64,000 bases of DNA from Myrmaecium sp. VS I D KN 1 (taxonomy: Eukaryota; Ascomycota; Dothideomycetes; Valsariales; Valsariaceae). The stretch lies in NCBI GenBank assembly GCA_019775845.1, contig JADQAV010000008.1:186001-250000 (forward strand). The letters are read 5' to 3'. The notes beneath the pieces were generated by a model. It had not been told where the DNA came from, did no database searches, and saw only the letters and a list, made by a program, of their open reading frames with translations. Positions 23,430 to 34,502 of the stretch are shown one piece after another (the first letter of the stretch is position 1; each line of letters begins with the position of its first letter). A program made the translations under genes and the position numbers.

Positions 23430-24705
23430 TTAGTTAGTAAACTTATACTAGCTAAAACTTATTAGGGTTTATAGTTAGTAAAGCTTCTATTTTTTTAGTT
23501 CGGGTCGGGTTTTAGTAGGGAGGACTTAGTACGGGTCGGGTTTTAGCTACTAAAAATTTAGCTAATATATTTCTAATAATCCCGGTTTTTTACCGATTTT
23601 TTAGGATTTCTCTAGATTCTTTTTAGGCCTTTTATTATTTTTTATTATTTTTTATTATTTTTTATTATTTTTTATTATTTTTTATTATTTTTTATTATTT
23701 TTTATTATTTTTTATTATTTTTTACTTTTTTTTATTATTCTTTATTATTTTTTAACCTAAATATTTATAGATGTACATCTATATTACTTTATACTTCTTA
23801 TTTTAATAATATTTCTAATTTTTAATAGCTATTTTTAGTACTAATATATAAGTAAGGGAGGGGTTTCTAAGGTAAAACTTAAATATTAAATCTAAATAAA
23901 TTAAATTATAAATTCCTTTCTTACGTAGTAGTAATATAGATCTAGTATAGTATAATAGGTAAGCTTTAGTATCTATATACTAATTTTTAAAGAATTTAAG
24001 CGCGGCTAAAAAAGTTATTAGAGATTTAGGATTTCTATTCTTAGATTTTAAGCGAGAAGGAGGAAAACCCCAGATTTTTAAACTAAATATATTAATTAAA
24101 AATCTATACTTATTATATAGACTTTATATCTTAGGATAAGGATCTAGATACCTAAATATATATATAATATTTTTTTTAATTCTTTCTATTAAAGGAATAA
24201 AAAGTTAGAATATTTTTAATTAATAATCTTATCTTTTATAAAATTTCTATAGTTAAGGTAGGATACTTTCTAAAGAACCTAAAAAAACCGACTAACTTTT
24301 TAAATAAAATAAATAAAAATATAAGAAAGATAGTATTATACTTATTAGTATTTCTATAATCTATAAAAGTTATAAGAGTTTAGTATTTATAGATATTTAA
24401 TATAAAAAAAAAGTTTCTAAGGAAAAAAAAAATTACTAAAAAAAATTTAAAAAATCTAGAAAGATCTAAATAAATACTAAGATAGCTAGGCTATACTAAT
24501 TTTACTTTTTTAAATCATAATTAATTAGATTTTTTAGGATTTTTAAAGTAGGAAACTAAGCTTCTATAAATAGATTTTTCGGGTTTTTTAGGGTTTCTTT
24601 TAGCTGGCAGGGACCCTAGTTAGCTAGTTTCTAGTTAGTAAGCCCCCCCTATTTTTAGCACGGGTTTTTTTTTTAGTTAGTAGGGACCCTATTTAGTTAG
24701 TATTT
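23430..24705. mobile_element. 1.3-kb insertion inside the integrase of the fossil element
   Basis: The integrase region of the host element is split here: sequence resembling the same short segment (around the RLW/RLP..EI position) occurs at both edges. Each end of the insert carries similar direct motifs (TAGTTAGTAA.., CGGGTCGGGTTTTAG on the left; GGGACCCTA..TAGTTAG on the right). The inside is extremely AT-rich, with a TTTATTATTT satellite. I cannot name its family; a small non-autonomous element is likely. It is itself RIP-mutated, so it predates at least one RIP episode. Confidence 0.6.
23631..23754. repeat. TTTATTATTT tandem repeat
   Basis: About a dozen near-perfect copies of a 10-bp unit lie inside the nested insertion. 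Confidence 0.95.
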
Positions 24706-27067
24706 AGTACTAGATAGGCTACCCTAGGAAATATTAATAGACTTTATAACTAACCTCCTAGAAAGTAGAGGTTATATAAATATCCTAGTTATTATAAACT
24801 AGTTAATAAGAGGTATAATCTTTAAAGGAGTAAGAGAAATAATAGTAGAATATTTAGCTAAGGTTATAGTTTAAAGCTTTATATAATACTATAGCTTTTC
24901 TAGAGTAATTACCTCGGATAGAGGTACTTAATTCGTAGGAACTTTAGTTATATATATATAGGTTAATAGGGATTAAGAGGCGCCTAAGTATAGCGTATTA
25001 TCTATAAATAAATAGCGTGATAGAAAGGATTAATAATACTATAAAGGCCTATCTTAGGGCCTATATCTATTTTAATTAAAGTAACTAGATAAGGCTACTC
25101 CCTTTAACTAAATTAGCTCTTAATACTTATATAAATACTATAATAGGAACTAGCCTCTTTTTTCTATCTTACGGATTTAAGTTATTCCCCTTTAAACTAA
25201 AGGAACTACTAGAAGAAGCCCTAGCTAGGACTAGAACCCCCTTATAAAAAAAAGAAATAAATTATACGAATTATTAGAGATAAATTTAAGTAAGTAAAAG
25301 TATTTATAGTTTATACCTAATAGGAAGCTAAATACTAGGCGAATAAAAAGAGAGACCTAACTCTAGAATACTATATAAGGAATAAAGTTTAGCTTTTCTT
25401 AAAAATATTTATATAATAGAACTATATAAGAAACTAGATTAGAAGAATACTAAGTATACTATATTAGAGACTATAGGCTTATATAATATATAAATAAATA
25501 CTTCTCCTAGAATTTATAATATCTTCTATATAGATTAAATCTTTTTAGTAGTAAATAACTCCTTACTATTCTAGTAAATAGATAACCTATAACCCCCGCT
25601 AATATAATAAGATAGTAAAGATAAATATATAATTAAGAAGATTATTAAGAAGTATCGTATAAAGAGGGGAAGAGGCTAATAGGTATAATACTTAATAAAA
25701 TAAATAAGTTATATTAGGAGTCTAAAACTATACTAGAAGATATAGTAGCCTTAGAAGACTAACTTATATAAAAGGAAGAAGCTTCTTAATAATAAGTACT
25801 AGTAGAAGATAGTAGTAGGGAGGTAAAAGCTTTTATTTATTATATAAACTACTAACTAAAATCTTAGGATAAAGAGAAATTAAAGTACTAGACTATATTA
25901 GATAAGAATAGACTTTTATATATATAGCTAATTCTCTATATTATAAATAATAAGAGGGAGGACGGTTAGGAATATAGGGGGTATAAAAGCCTCTTAGCCG
26001 TTCTAATAAGAATAACGCTACTAATAGGACTTTTATTTATAAAATATATAAGCGCTTTTATAAGATCTAGTAATTTATATAATATTCCTAAAGTTCCTAT
26101 ATAGATTATAAGTATAGTAGACGGAGAAAGAAGCGCTATAAAAGGTAATTAAAATAGTATTAATATAGGATTAGCAGGCTATAGTAAGCTAGGAAATTAA
26201 TATTAATAAGGACTATTATATAAGAGACCGGACCTTAGTACTTACCTACTAGTAACTAAAAGATAATTCTAGCTATTAACCTAAAAAAAGAAGGAATAGA
26301 TAAGTATTTACTAGACCTTATATTAAGTAATAAATATTAATATAGTTATATAAGAAGTAAAAGAAGGCTACTTACCTAACAAACCGTATAGTAGACTTAG
26401 AAAAGGTATAAATTAGTAATATTTATTAATTTAAACTATATATAGCGGTATCTACCCTCTTCTACTACGTAAGGTACTTATAGATATACGAGGAATAAAC
26501 GGGCTATATAAGTTAAAGTAGGTGCGGCGGGGGTAGGTAGGGCTATTAAAGTTTAATTAAAATTAAAATCTATCTTATAGGCCGGAATAGACGAAGATTC
26601 TATACTAATATTAGTAACTTTATTAAAGAAAAGGATAAATTATTATATAAAGGTAGTAGTAGGATAGTAAAAAAAAGAAAGAAAAAGAAAAATAGGGATA
26701 GAGCTAATAGTTAAGGATAATAAAGAAAAAAAAGAAGTAGAAATAAAGGAGGAAGAGTTTTTATTTATAAATAAGTAAATAAAGAAGCGGTTAAGTAATA
26801 TTATAAAAAATAAGAAAAAGCAGTAGTTATATAATATACTACTATCTTATATAAAGTATTTAGAAACTAGAGGGGAGCGGTAGCTATAAAAAAGAAGTAG
26901 TTAACTTCTTATAGTAGAAGAAAAGATATTAGGCTAATATAAAAATTAATATTATATCTTAATAAAAAAGACAGTTAACTATAGTTAACTATTATAATAT
27001 AAATAGTTAATTATTATTATATAAAGGTATACTATAGTCTAGAGGAGGGAAGGAAGGAGGTAATACT

Positions 27068-27195
27068 AAAGGCCTAAAGCTAAGGAAGCTAAAGACTTAC
27101 TTTATTAAAGGTAAGGCTTTATAAGCTAATATATAATTATTATATACTTATATACGTAACCTCCTAGGGGTACCGTATAAACTATTAAGCTCCTT
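27068..27195 (+). repeat. Right LTR-like direct repeat
   Basis: Partner of the repeat at about 19530-19660. It ends where GC-rich DNA resumes abruptly (TAAGCTCC then TTTCCCGCCGTGG), so this is the right edge of the fossil. Confidence 0.7.
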
Positions 27196-27660
27196 TCCCG
27201 CCGTGGCTATCGCAACGCCCTCTTTGTCCCTCCGTTGCGCCGCGTTTATGGCTGGCATGTGCTTCGACGCCTTTGCCGGGGGCGAGGCGGCTGCGGAGAC
27301 TGGGGGAGAGGGTGATGGCACGGGTTCGGTGGGTGGGGGGGATGGTGGTGGGTTGGTGGCGGATGGGTTGAGGGGATGGTGGGGAGGTAGGGGGTCTGCT
27401 GTGTGGTTTGAGTGATGGGCAGGATTACTGATTGGTATACGTGGCTATGTGGGGTTTGAAGCTTTGAAGCGAGCGGGATGTTTGAAACCTTGGAGCGGGG
27501 GAAAGCGGTAGGAGGGAGACTCGTGGGATACCGCTGTGATATGTGCTGATCCGGGGTGGGGAGGGAGGAGGTAATGCGAGAAGCTATCGTGATTTGGGGA
27601 TAATGGATCGATAGCACAAGAGGCCGTGGTGGTTCTGAGGTTCACGAAGCAGCATCACAG
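27196..27660 (-). pseudogene. Coding-like fragment cut off by the retroelement
   Basis: On the minus strand a frame runs up to the element's right edge: a proline/serine-rich stretch (PTEPVPSPSPPVSAAASPP) then AKASKHMPAINAAQRRDKEG, VAIATAGKE. Composition and codon use look coding. It enters the LTR within a few codons, so the gene's downstream part appears to be lost or displaced by the insertion. A second minus frame upstream (27445-27645) is Ser/Pro-rich and could be an earlier exon. The product is unknown. Confidence 0.4.
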
Positions 27661-27959
27661 GCTGCAGGTACCCAAGGCTGATATGAAGAAGAATAAATTA
27701 TTGCGTTGATAAAAGAAACCACCATGTATTACTGATACAGACAAGAGAACAAACAGAGAGTAAAGCTAGCTGAGATACAAACAAGGACAGGAAAAGGACA
27801 AGGAGTATAAAACTCAAAGAGGAGGAAACTCCACCCACTAGGCGTTTGGCTCTCCAATCGCCTGCACCACAAGTTCTTAGAACATGAAACCGTCGGCTTC
27901 CCAAACCATATAGGCGTAACTGGTTCCACCCCCTAGCTGACCGACCAGCACACACCGCA

Positions 27960-28140
27960 CACCCCACATATACTATAGGTACCGTCATGCGGTACCAGGC
28001 GGCACGTACATCGATCGCACCGCCTGGCCTACGTATGCCGCTCGATCCCAGCAGACACACACAGACAGTATACTATAGGTACCGTCATGCGGCGCCAGAC
28101 GGCACGGCACATACGCCGATCGTGCCGCCTGGCGCCTCCC
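27960..28140. repeat. Two-copy repeat with hairpins
   Basis: The motif ACTATAGGTACCGTCATGCGG occurs at about 27972 and 28073, each followed by an inverted repeat: 27995-28006 with 28016-28027 (imperfect), and 28091-28106 with 28121-28136 (GGCGCCAGACGGCACG, 15 of 16 paired). Loops are 9-14 nt. It leads into the larger array to the right. Confidence 0.75.
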
Positions 28141-28149
28141 CCCCACTGA

Positions 28150-28990
28150 GAAAAGAAGGTAAATATGCGTCCGCAACAAGTGGAAGAACCGCTGAAGTCA
28201 TAGTCCCACCAGGGACCTCCAGCAGCGCTGGATTCGGGACACATGACATTAGCGGAGAGCAGGAGCGGGAGTAATTCCCGCGAGGTCTCCCGCCCCTGCT
28301 CCCAGCAAGATAAATATAACCTGCGTCCGCAACAAGTGGAGCAGCTATAGTAGTCGTAGTCCCACCAGGGACCTCCAGCGGCGCTGGATTCGGGACACAT
28401 GACATTTGCGGAGGGAGCAGGGGCGGGCGGGAGTAATTCCGGCAAGGCCTCCCGCCTCTCCCCCGGCCGTGGATTGGGGACACACGACATGGTGGCCCCG
28501 GTGAAATAGGCGAGCAACACTTCCCGCCGGGCACCACCGCCGGTGGATTCGGGACACATGACATGTGCCCCCATGAGCTGAAGGGGAATGGGAGGCAGGG
28601 GCGGGAGCAAAAGCGGTAATGATACCCGCAAGGCCTCCCGCCCCGGCCTCTCAGCGGAGTGGATATGACATGCGTCCGCAACAAGCGGCACACAGCCGAC
28701 ACTTCTTTACGCACCCCAGCCCCCGGCACCGCTGAATTCGGGAGACATGGCATGTGCCTCGGTGTGACAGGAGGGGAGCGCGAGGGCGGAGGAATGCCCG
28801 CAAGGCCTCCTGCGGCTGCTCCCAGAAAGATGCACATCGTCTGTGTCCGCAAAAAGTGCCACGCTGCCCCAAATAGCTTTTTTTTTCCCCTCGCATGTCT
28901 CCCGGTGATATAGGAGGGAAGGGCGCAGGCGAAGGGATGTCCGCAAGGTCTCCCGCCTTGCTTCACCCACCGGTGGATTCGGGACACATG
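28150..28990. repeat. Degenerate GC-rich tandem array with hairpin units
   Basis: The motif ATTCGGGACACATGACAT or close variants recurs at about 28233, 28389, 28467, 28548, 28735 and 28978, spacings that fit a base period of about 80 bp. Between motifs lies an inverted repeat of the GGCGGGAG/CTCCCGCC type around a partly conserved loop (TAATTCCCGCAAGG). The clearest is 28257-28271 (GAGCAGGAGCGGGAG) with 28287-28301, 14 of 15 paired. Low stop density leaves a 407-codon minus frame (28085-29308) in which MSCVPNP recurs, but it has no ATG at its beginning and a second minus frame is open too. Confidence 0.8.
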
Positions 28991-28999
28991 ATAGCACTT

Positions 29000-30430
29000 T
29001 GTGTGGTTGGGCCGAGGAAAGCCTGGCACCAGCCCTCTCTCCATACTGACGGATCGTGTTATTTGCTCATCGTCCCCAGCGATGAGTTTGGTTGCACGGG
29101 TAGTCGGTCGAGGCGGGATGGAAGTCGGATGCGGATGTTGAGTATTCTGCGTGATGTGGGAGATTGTGAAGCGCATAGAGCTCGAGAGTTGAGGTGCGAC
29201 GGGATGCTTGTAGCGAAGGGAGAACGCAGCCTTAACCGCTCGGTTGGCACTGGAAGTGCTCTGGGCTTCGGACGCCCTAGACAGCGGATTAGATAAGTCA
29301 CCCTGCAAAGTGAGGAGTTATGAGATCGTTGGCAGCAATAGAACATGCCTTGTCATTTTGATGGGCGATGCTTAATGCTGTCCTGTTCAATCGAGACGGT
29401 TGAAAATGGTTCGAGTATACTATCTGCTGTATTTTTCCGCCCATCTAGCGTTGAATCTCGCGGACTTTGCGCCGATAATGAGTGCACTGGCCTGTCAGGA
29501 TTCCGAATGCAACGTTGTTCAGGTAAGGTTCGGAAGAAAGTCTCGTGAAGGCCATATGTTTGTTCCAGTGTCCAGCGACCCAGTATGAGAGGTTCGGGTA
29601 GTGAAGGGCGAATATTAAGAACGTTTGCGTCTTGCACATTGGGCGGACAGCGGTTGCTGCTTCTAGGCTTCCTCTGGAGGTTTGAGCGATGGGTTTGGAT
29701 TGAGATATTCGACGCTCTCTCGGCTGAACAGTACAGTATGATGTGACACTGAGCTAGTTAGAACGAAAGGCGGCGTGTAGTTTGCTTCGTCGCTGCCTTC
29801 TTCGCTTGATCGCGCTCATGAGACGAGTCGGTAGTTGATAGGTAGCGAGCAGTTCGAGTGCCCATTCATCGTTAACATGGACAAAGCTCGGATCGGAAGT
29901 GAAGTTTGATCCAATCGCAGAAATATCGAACTCTGGCCGAGCAAAAGATTTGCTGAGGCGGAAAAATTTTCGATATTCAAAGAAATAGTTTATAAGAAAG
30001 AGAACGTGGAAGAAGAACGTTCGGATACAAACGCGTGTCGATTGCTATATGGAACCCATCTGGTATCCAGCAAAGCTGCCCCAGCGCTCGGCGTTCCTTG
30101 CATCGGCGCAAGGATCCTGGACACAAGTTCACAACGCAGCAATACCGACTCCAGTATGCGCCTGCGGCGAACGACCGAAAGAGGTCTTAGACCTAGGTGG
30201 CAGATAGGTCAAATGAACAGCACAGAAAGGTGGACGATCTTGTAAATCGTCATCCGGTATGGTCTGGCCTTGCAGTCGGGTCTCAGCAGGAGGAGGATAA
30301 ACCAGGACAAGGAAGATTTCCGGCGAGGAACAGCACGATCGTTAGGTAGCATCGTTGGATAATCAGCACAAAGGTAGCTTGTTCCTGATCGACAAACTTG
30401 CGGCAGTTATGGCTGATCGATAGCGCTTGA
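29000..30430. other. No supported gene
   Basis: Short overlapping frames occur on both strands around 29059-29640 (62-95 codons) and 30006-30245 (79 codons), without splice support or recognisable motifs. Confidence 0.35.
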
Positions 30431-30676
30431 CTAATTGATTTCGGCCGGAGTATAGGTGGTGGCCGGTGCTGCTTCGCGGATGAGATCAACGATGAATGTA
30501 GCGAACGGCGGCGTAGTCAGAGTGATGATCTGAGGTTCTGGGGCGGTATCGACCTCGTTGTCGCCGTCGTTCGTGAGGTCGATGACTTGAGCGAGGCGTG
30601 ATGAACGGCCATCAACGGCGAGATCGACGGTGGTGCTAGGTAACCGGGGACAGACCAGAATGTTTGCTTCTTATCT
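30431..30676 (-). CDS. 3' exon of a small gene with a SUMO-interaction-like motif
   Basis: This frame has no ATG but strong coding character: it begins after a TAA and reads NILVCPRLPSTTVDLAV, then LAQVIDLTNDGDNEVDT, APEPQIITLTTPPFATFIVD and LIREAAPATTYTPAEIN, to a TAG at 30431. VIDLT followed by acidic residues is the textbook form of a SUMO-interacting motif (known from ubiquitin-ligase and DNA-repair proteins), and IITL could be a second one. Several AG acceptors lie just upstream (30670-30690). The first exon is probably within 30690-30830, where an ATG at 30789 opens another frame. A nuclear SUMO-binding role is inference from the motif alone. Confidence 0.5.
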
Positions 30677-30839
30677 AGATAGGTTGTGTGGCCATGGTGA
30701 TGTTTGCTTGAGCGGGATGGAAGCGGGCGGTATAACACCACTCTTTGTGGTGTCGAATTCAGGCCGGGAGAACGGCCACTCGCTAGCATAGTTGCGACGA
30801 ATCGTGATGGGCTGGAGCAGGGTCATCTACTGCGCGATC

Positions 30840-31262
30840 TCCGCCCCTTTAGTAGTATATTTCTTTATATAGTATTATAATATATCTACTATATACTAGA
30901 GGTATAATAATATCAGTATTATCCTTATCCCTATTAGTAGAGGATCGGTCCTCTATATTAGTTTATATAAAGGATATACGCCGCTGCCGGGCTTAATATT
31001 AAAGTTAGTATATAAGACTTTAATCTAAAATACTAAGCTGAAGTATTTAATCTCTTTAATAATGATTTAAGAGAAAGTATAATAGAGGAGGAAGTCAAGA
31101 ATAGTAAATAAAGTAAAGACTTTTATTTCTCTTATAAACTATCTATTAATTTTCTAGGGTAAAGTAATAATACTAGACTATATTAGATTATAATAGATTT
31201 TTATATACTAATTCAATCCTCTATATTATTGATGAAGGGAGGGTGGATAGCCAGGAATACCG
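30840..31262. mobile_element. Short AT-rich retroelement remnant
   Basis: A RIP-like AT-rich patch. Its right part (about 31105-31262) matches 25835-25985 of the large fossil: TTTTATTT..TATAAACTA, then ACTAGACTATATTAGAT and CTCTATATTAT..GGGAGG. It is therefore a second, truncated copy of the same or a related element family. Both edges are sharp. Broken and old. Confidence 0.65.
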
Positions 31263-31615
31263 GGGGGACGTGCTTCCACCGAACCGGGGACCATAAGGGA
31301 GTGTGAGGGAAAGATTCTTGTTGCTCGACCATGAAAATAAGAAGTATATAGATTTCCACCCAATTCCAGGCGGCTAGAGAGTACGGCAAAAAGATTCTTC
31401 TTGCTCAGTGGTTGGCAAGTTGAGGAATAAGCGCCCTTATAGAAACCGAAAATGCGCACGACGTTACTAAAGTTCCCATGCGGACTGTGGAGGCAGTGAA
31501 CCGGAAAGGAGGCGCCGCGAGAAGCGATCAGCATGGCGTTCACATAGGATTGACAGGCAGTGGCGAGCTGACGAATTCGACCATCGACCTGGAGAAGGAA
31601 CGGATGGGCCGGCAT
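31226..31615 (-). CDS. Hypothetical 129-aa frame
   Basis: The ATG at 31615 opens 129 codons with acceptable composition in the first two thirds (QVDGRIRQLATACQSYVNAM, GNFSNVVRIFGFYKG). The last residues are encoded in the edge of the AT-rich remnant, so the natural C terminus may have been replaced. A second minus frame (31467-31685) is also open. Weak candidate. Confidence 0.3.
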   Translation of the reverse strand: MPAHPFLLQVDGRIRQLATACQSYVNAMLIASRGASFPVHCLHSPHGNFSNVVRIFGFYKGAYSSTCQPLSKKNLFAVLSSRLELGGNLYTSYFHGRATRIFPSHSLMVPGSVEARPPGIPGYPPSLHQ

Positions 31616-32108
31616 CTGCCAAACCTCTCTCTATCCAGCGGATATCAGCACCCACTACTCGTACGAAGGGACAAAGGGCTACCACTTACCTGACGGGCAG
31701 TGTGGCAAACTTGATACAAGCATAACTCCGCAACGGCCGTTAGATGTATAGTAACTGGTTGGTTTTGCTGAGTCGCGAGCTAGACCTCGTGCCCCGTCAC
31801 CCCTTTCTATCGCGGGACGTGAGCGGATACGTTATCTGCTATCTGCAATGACTTGAGTGTGCAATGCCTCATACTCGTAAGAGGCTGTCGGATGCAGCCA
31901 TTGTTTAGTTTCTTCAGCTCGCTTCATAGTAAGGCCGTGTGGTTTTGCTGTCGTGCCCATCCCTCAAACCAACTAGAACAGCGCGAACGAAAACCTCATA
32001 AAATGAACGTCTCATCCAGCAATCCCCACGAATCCAGCCGACACTAAAAAGCCCCAGTACCAGGACCCCAACCGCCGCCAGGAAGAAGAAGAAGGCAAAG
32101 AAAAGGGC

Positions 32109-32572
32109 CTACAAAACCTGATCCCACGCCGTACGAAACTGCTCATACTCCTGGTCGCCATTCAAAATGAAACTGCGGAGAGCATCCTCCAGCGGGCTCG
32201 CAAGGCGAACGGCGCGGACGCCGTCATTGCGGATGACGACGGCATCGAGCTGGACGAGTATGTAGCCGGTGGTGCGCTCAACTCTCGCCGGGCCCAGGGT
32301 GATGTGCATGCCTTCCTCGGAGATGTCACGGAGGCGACCGCTGATGTAGAGTCCTGTTGCGAGGGTGTGGTGAGTGGGGGTCGTGAGGAAGGGAAGGAGG
32401 GGGGGAGGAAAGAAACCTTCTTCGAGTTCCACACGCAGGATGGCGCGGCCGATGTACCTGCGGCGGAGGATGCTGTAGAGGCGAGGTGAGGTGGGTTAGT
32501 GATGTGGTGGTTGTTGACTGCGGTGAGGAGGTTGGATGTACTGTACCTTAGCAGGATCTCGTGACGAGGCAT
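32109..32572 (-). CDS. Orphan two-exon protein, 129 aa
   Basis: Exon 1 is 32572-32547 (26 nt, starts MPRHEILL). The intron is 32546-32473 (74 nt; GTACAG donor, CACTAAC branch, CTACAG acceptor). Exon 2 is 32472-32109. The joined protein has a basic, hydrophobic start (SILRRRYIGRAILRVELEEG), a proline run (FFPPPLLPF), then a well-structured region (YISGRLRDISEEGMHITLGP, YILVQLDAVVIRND, LEDALRSFILNGDQEYEQF). The mix of strands and helices suggests a small globular domain. There is no signal peptide. Frame is preserved exactly across the intron and ends at a natural stop, so I am confident that it is a gene but cannot assign a family. Confidence 0.8.
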
Positions 32573-33167
32573 CTTGCTCTTGCTCTTGTCCTTGTGTTTG
32601 CTGTGCGTCGGTTGGCAGTGGTGTAGAGAGTACTTGGTTGGCAGTGGTAGGGAGAGTACGGCGTCTTTACTTGTGGACGTCGGTATGGTGGTTGTTGTGG
32701 GAAGAGAGACAGGCAGGGCGGGAGGGAAGAGAAGGGAAGTAGATGCTGCAGTCGAAGCGAGCTAGCGTTGCGGCAGGCTGGCATGTCAGGCAGGAAAACA
32801 GAATTTCCCCGGTGAGTCATTTCGTCTTGACCATCATGACCAACTTGGAATGATTAAGGAATGTTTCATTGCCAAATCGCTTTATACTGCCTCTGCCGAC
32901 AAGAACTATTACGTGCTTTCTTGTAACTACTCAATCAACCAGTAAGTGGAGGCATAGCCGGAGACCTGAGATGAAAATAAAGGCAGTCTCTATATTCGAG
33001 CAATCTTCGGCCTTGAGCTAGGCGACTAGTGGACTATAGATATTTCCACAGTCCCTGTAGAAAAGGATATGGAAAATGACGGGAGCACATCGCGAGAGAA
33101 TCTGAAATCGGAATGATTGTTTAGAAAGATATCTACTCGTTCACCTCCATGGCTTCCTCGCGATCGC

Positions 33168-33740
33168 TTACATATGGACAAAATATACCCTGTGGAAACC
33201 CAGGTGTGAGCAGCCAAACTCGCCTCTAAACCACTTCCCTACTCGGTCTGATCCCCGGTCGAATAACAGTTCAGCTGAAGCGGTACATGATATATAGCAG
33301 CAGTCAAGCGACCTAGGAAATTCTGGGCGACCGGGCTTCCTAGATCGTACTGACAGGCTCCTCGAATGAGCGTTCCAAGTCGCATAACATGTCTTCCCGG
33401 CTCGACAGCACCCTGACCAGCAGGCTTGAGTATAACCGCAAGGGGATGGTTCGCGGCTGCGAACAAAGCGGATGTAGCAAGTGATCAATCCGTCGTGCGC
33501 TCTTGCGAGGATGGCCAGCTTGATATCCTGCCCGGAAAACGCTGTTTTTTTACTCCCCTTGAACCCGGGAGCATGCGCCGCGATGAGACAGCTGTCGATA
33601 CGGCGAGGTAACTGGCCCGCTTTCCGTCCTTCAACGCCAGGAGAACCAGAGGGACAAAGTGAGTGATTGAACTCCATTTTCCTCCCGTGGCTCCTGTCGA
33701 TGACCTATCTAATCGGACTTGGAATGCTTCTTCACGCATT
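33168..33740 (-). pseudogene. Coding-like relic spread over three frames
   Basis: Reading the minus strand, coding character moves between frames: THFVPLVLLALKDGKRASYL, then SGQDIKLAILARAHDGLITC, then NHPLAVILKPAGQGAVEPG and VMRLGTLIRGACQYDLGSP. The order is consistent and each piece looks like part of one ordinary protein, but the frame changes lack splice sites, so it is probably a decayed gene. I do not recognise the family. Confidence 0.35.
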
Positions 33741-34502
33741 TAGCGTAGGAACACTAGACCGTTCGCATCGTGGAGCTGATGATGCGTTCGTGATCCTTCT
33801 CAGATTTGTTTTTGCTCTGCTCCTCTCTTGTAATGCCGATGATACCGCCCTGTTCTTCACCATCTTCGATGACACCTGTCATATATCTTCTTCCGCGGCT
33901 ATTAAGTATTTCAGCCTCCGCGAGTCGCCGCCGCTGGTACCTCCATCTTTTTTCCCTTGTTCATGGCGTGTTGTGCACCGCAGGATCTTCCTCTTGACAG
34001 CAGCGACCTGCTTACCCGATTTATATCGACCAGACCGTCTACGCAGGCTGTTATTCCCCGCAGCCGCTATCCGTCTCCAGCCTTCGGACAGGATTTATTG
34101 CCGGGGAAGGACGGTGATATCAACGCTACCCGGGCTAGTCCATTTCCAAGGGGGGATGGAGTTTCATCTGGGAAGCGGTTCAACGGCGGGACGATTTTAT
34201 CCGGCTGTTCATTCGATACCCCCTGGGCACCGCGCCCCCAGCCGCATCAAGAGAGTTCCTAGCGTCGTAATGGAGTATACCCGGCGTATTCCCCATAAAG
34301 CAGCGTCTTTTTAGAGTAGCCGATCTAGAGCTAAAACAGCTCGCCGCTCATGGAAGCCACGGATCTCAAGTACGTGTTCCTGGGTGGGGTGTCCCTGCGC
34401 TCTGTGCCAGTTCTCCTTTTATATACCGTCTGTATGCCTGGGAACTTCGCTCGCCCCACAGATCCAGGGGCAGAAGCAGTAGCCTGGACAAGCCGCTCGT
34501 CC

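Larger units (their letters stand above)
19530..27195 (+). mobile_element. Fossil Ty3/gypsy retrotransposon, chromovirus type
   Basis: A heavily mutated, AT-rich element of about 7.7 kb reads on the plus strand. Direct repeats at about 19530-19660 and 27068-27195 mark its ends. Recognisable parts, in gypsy order: gag-like region with a zinc-knuckle-like segment near 20730-20770; protease-like region about 21100-21300; reverse transcriptase about 21600-22330, including the catalytic-loop region near 22095-22120 and the LGFANFY segment at about 22345; RNase H about 22430-22890; integrase zinc-binding part about 23150-23390; integrase core about 24710-25000; and a chromodomain-like end about 25590-25770. 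That end points to the chromovirus branch, whose chromodomain steers integration to heterochromatin. The element is broken many times over throughout and is clearly dead. What lies in 25800-27050 is not assigned. Confidence 0.85.

Noticed and set aside
23997-24100. Transposase helix-turn-helix signature inside the nested insertion
   Set aside because: A stretch faintly like a DNA-transposase N terminus is too degraded and low in complexity to call.
28150-28990. CRISPR-like array
   Set aside because: Repeats are degenerate, about 80 bp apart, with no uniform spacers; the genome is fungal.
28085-29308. 407-codon frame as a protein gene
   Set aside because: It begins with CTG, lies in a GC-rich tandem array, and a second frame on the same strand is also open.
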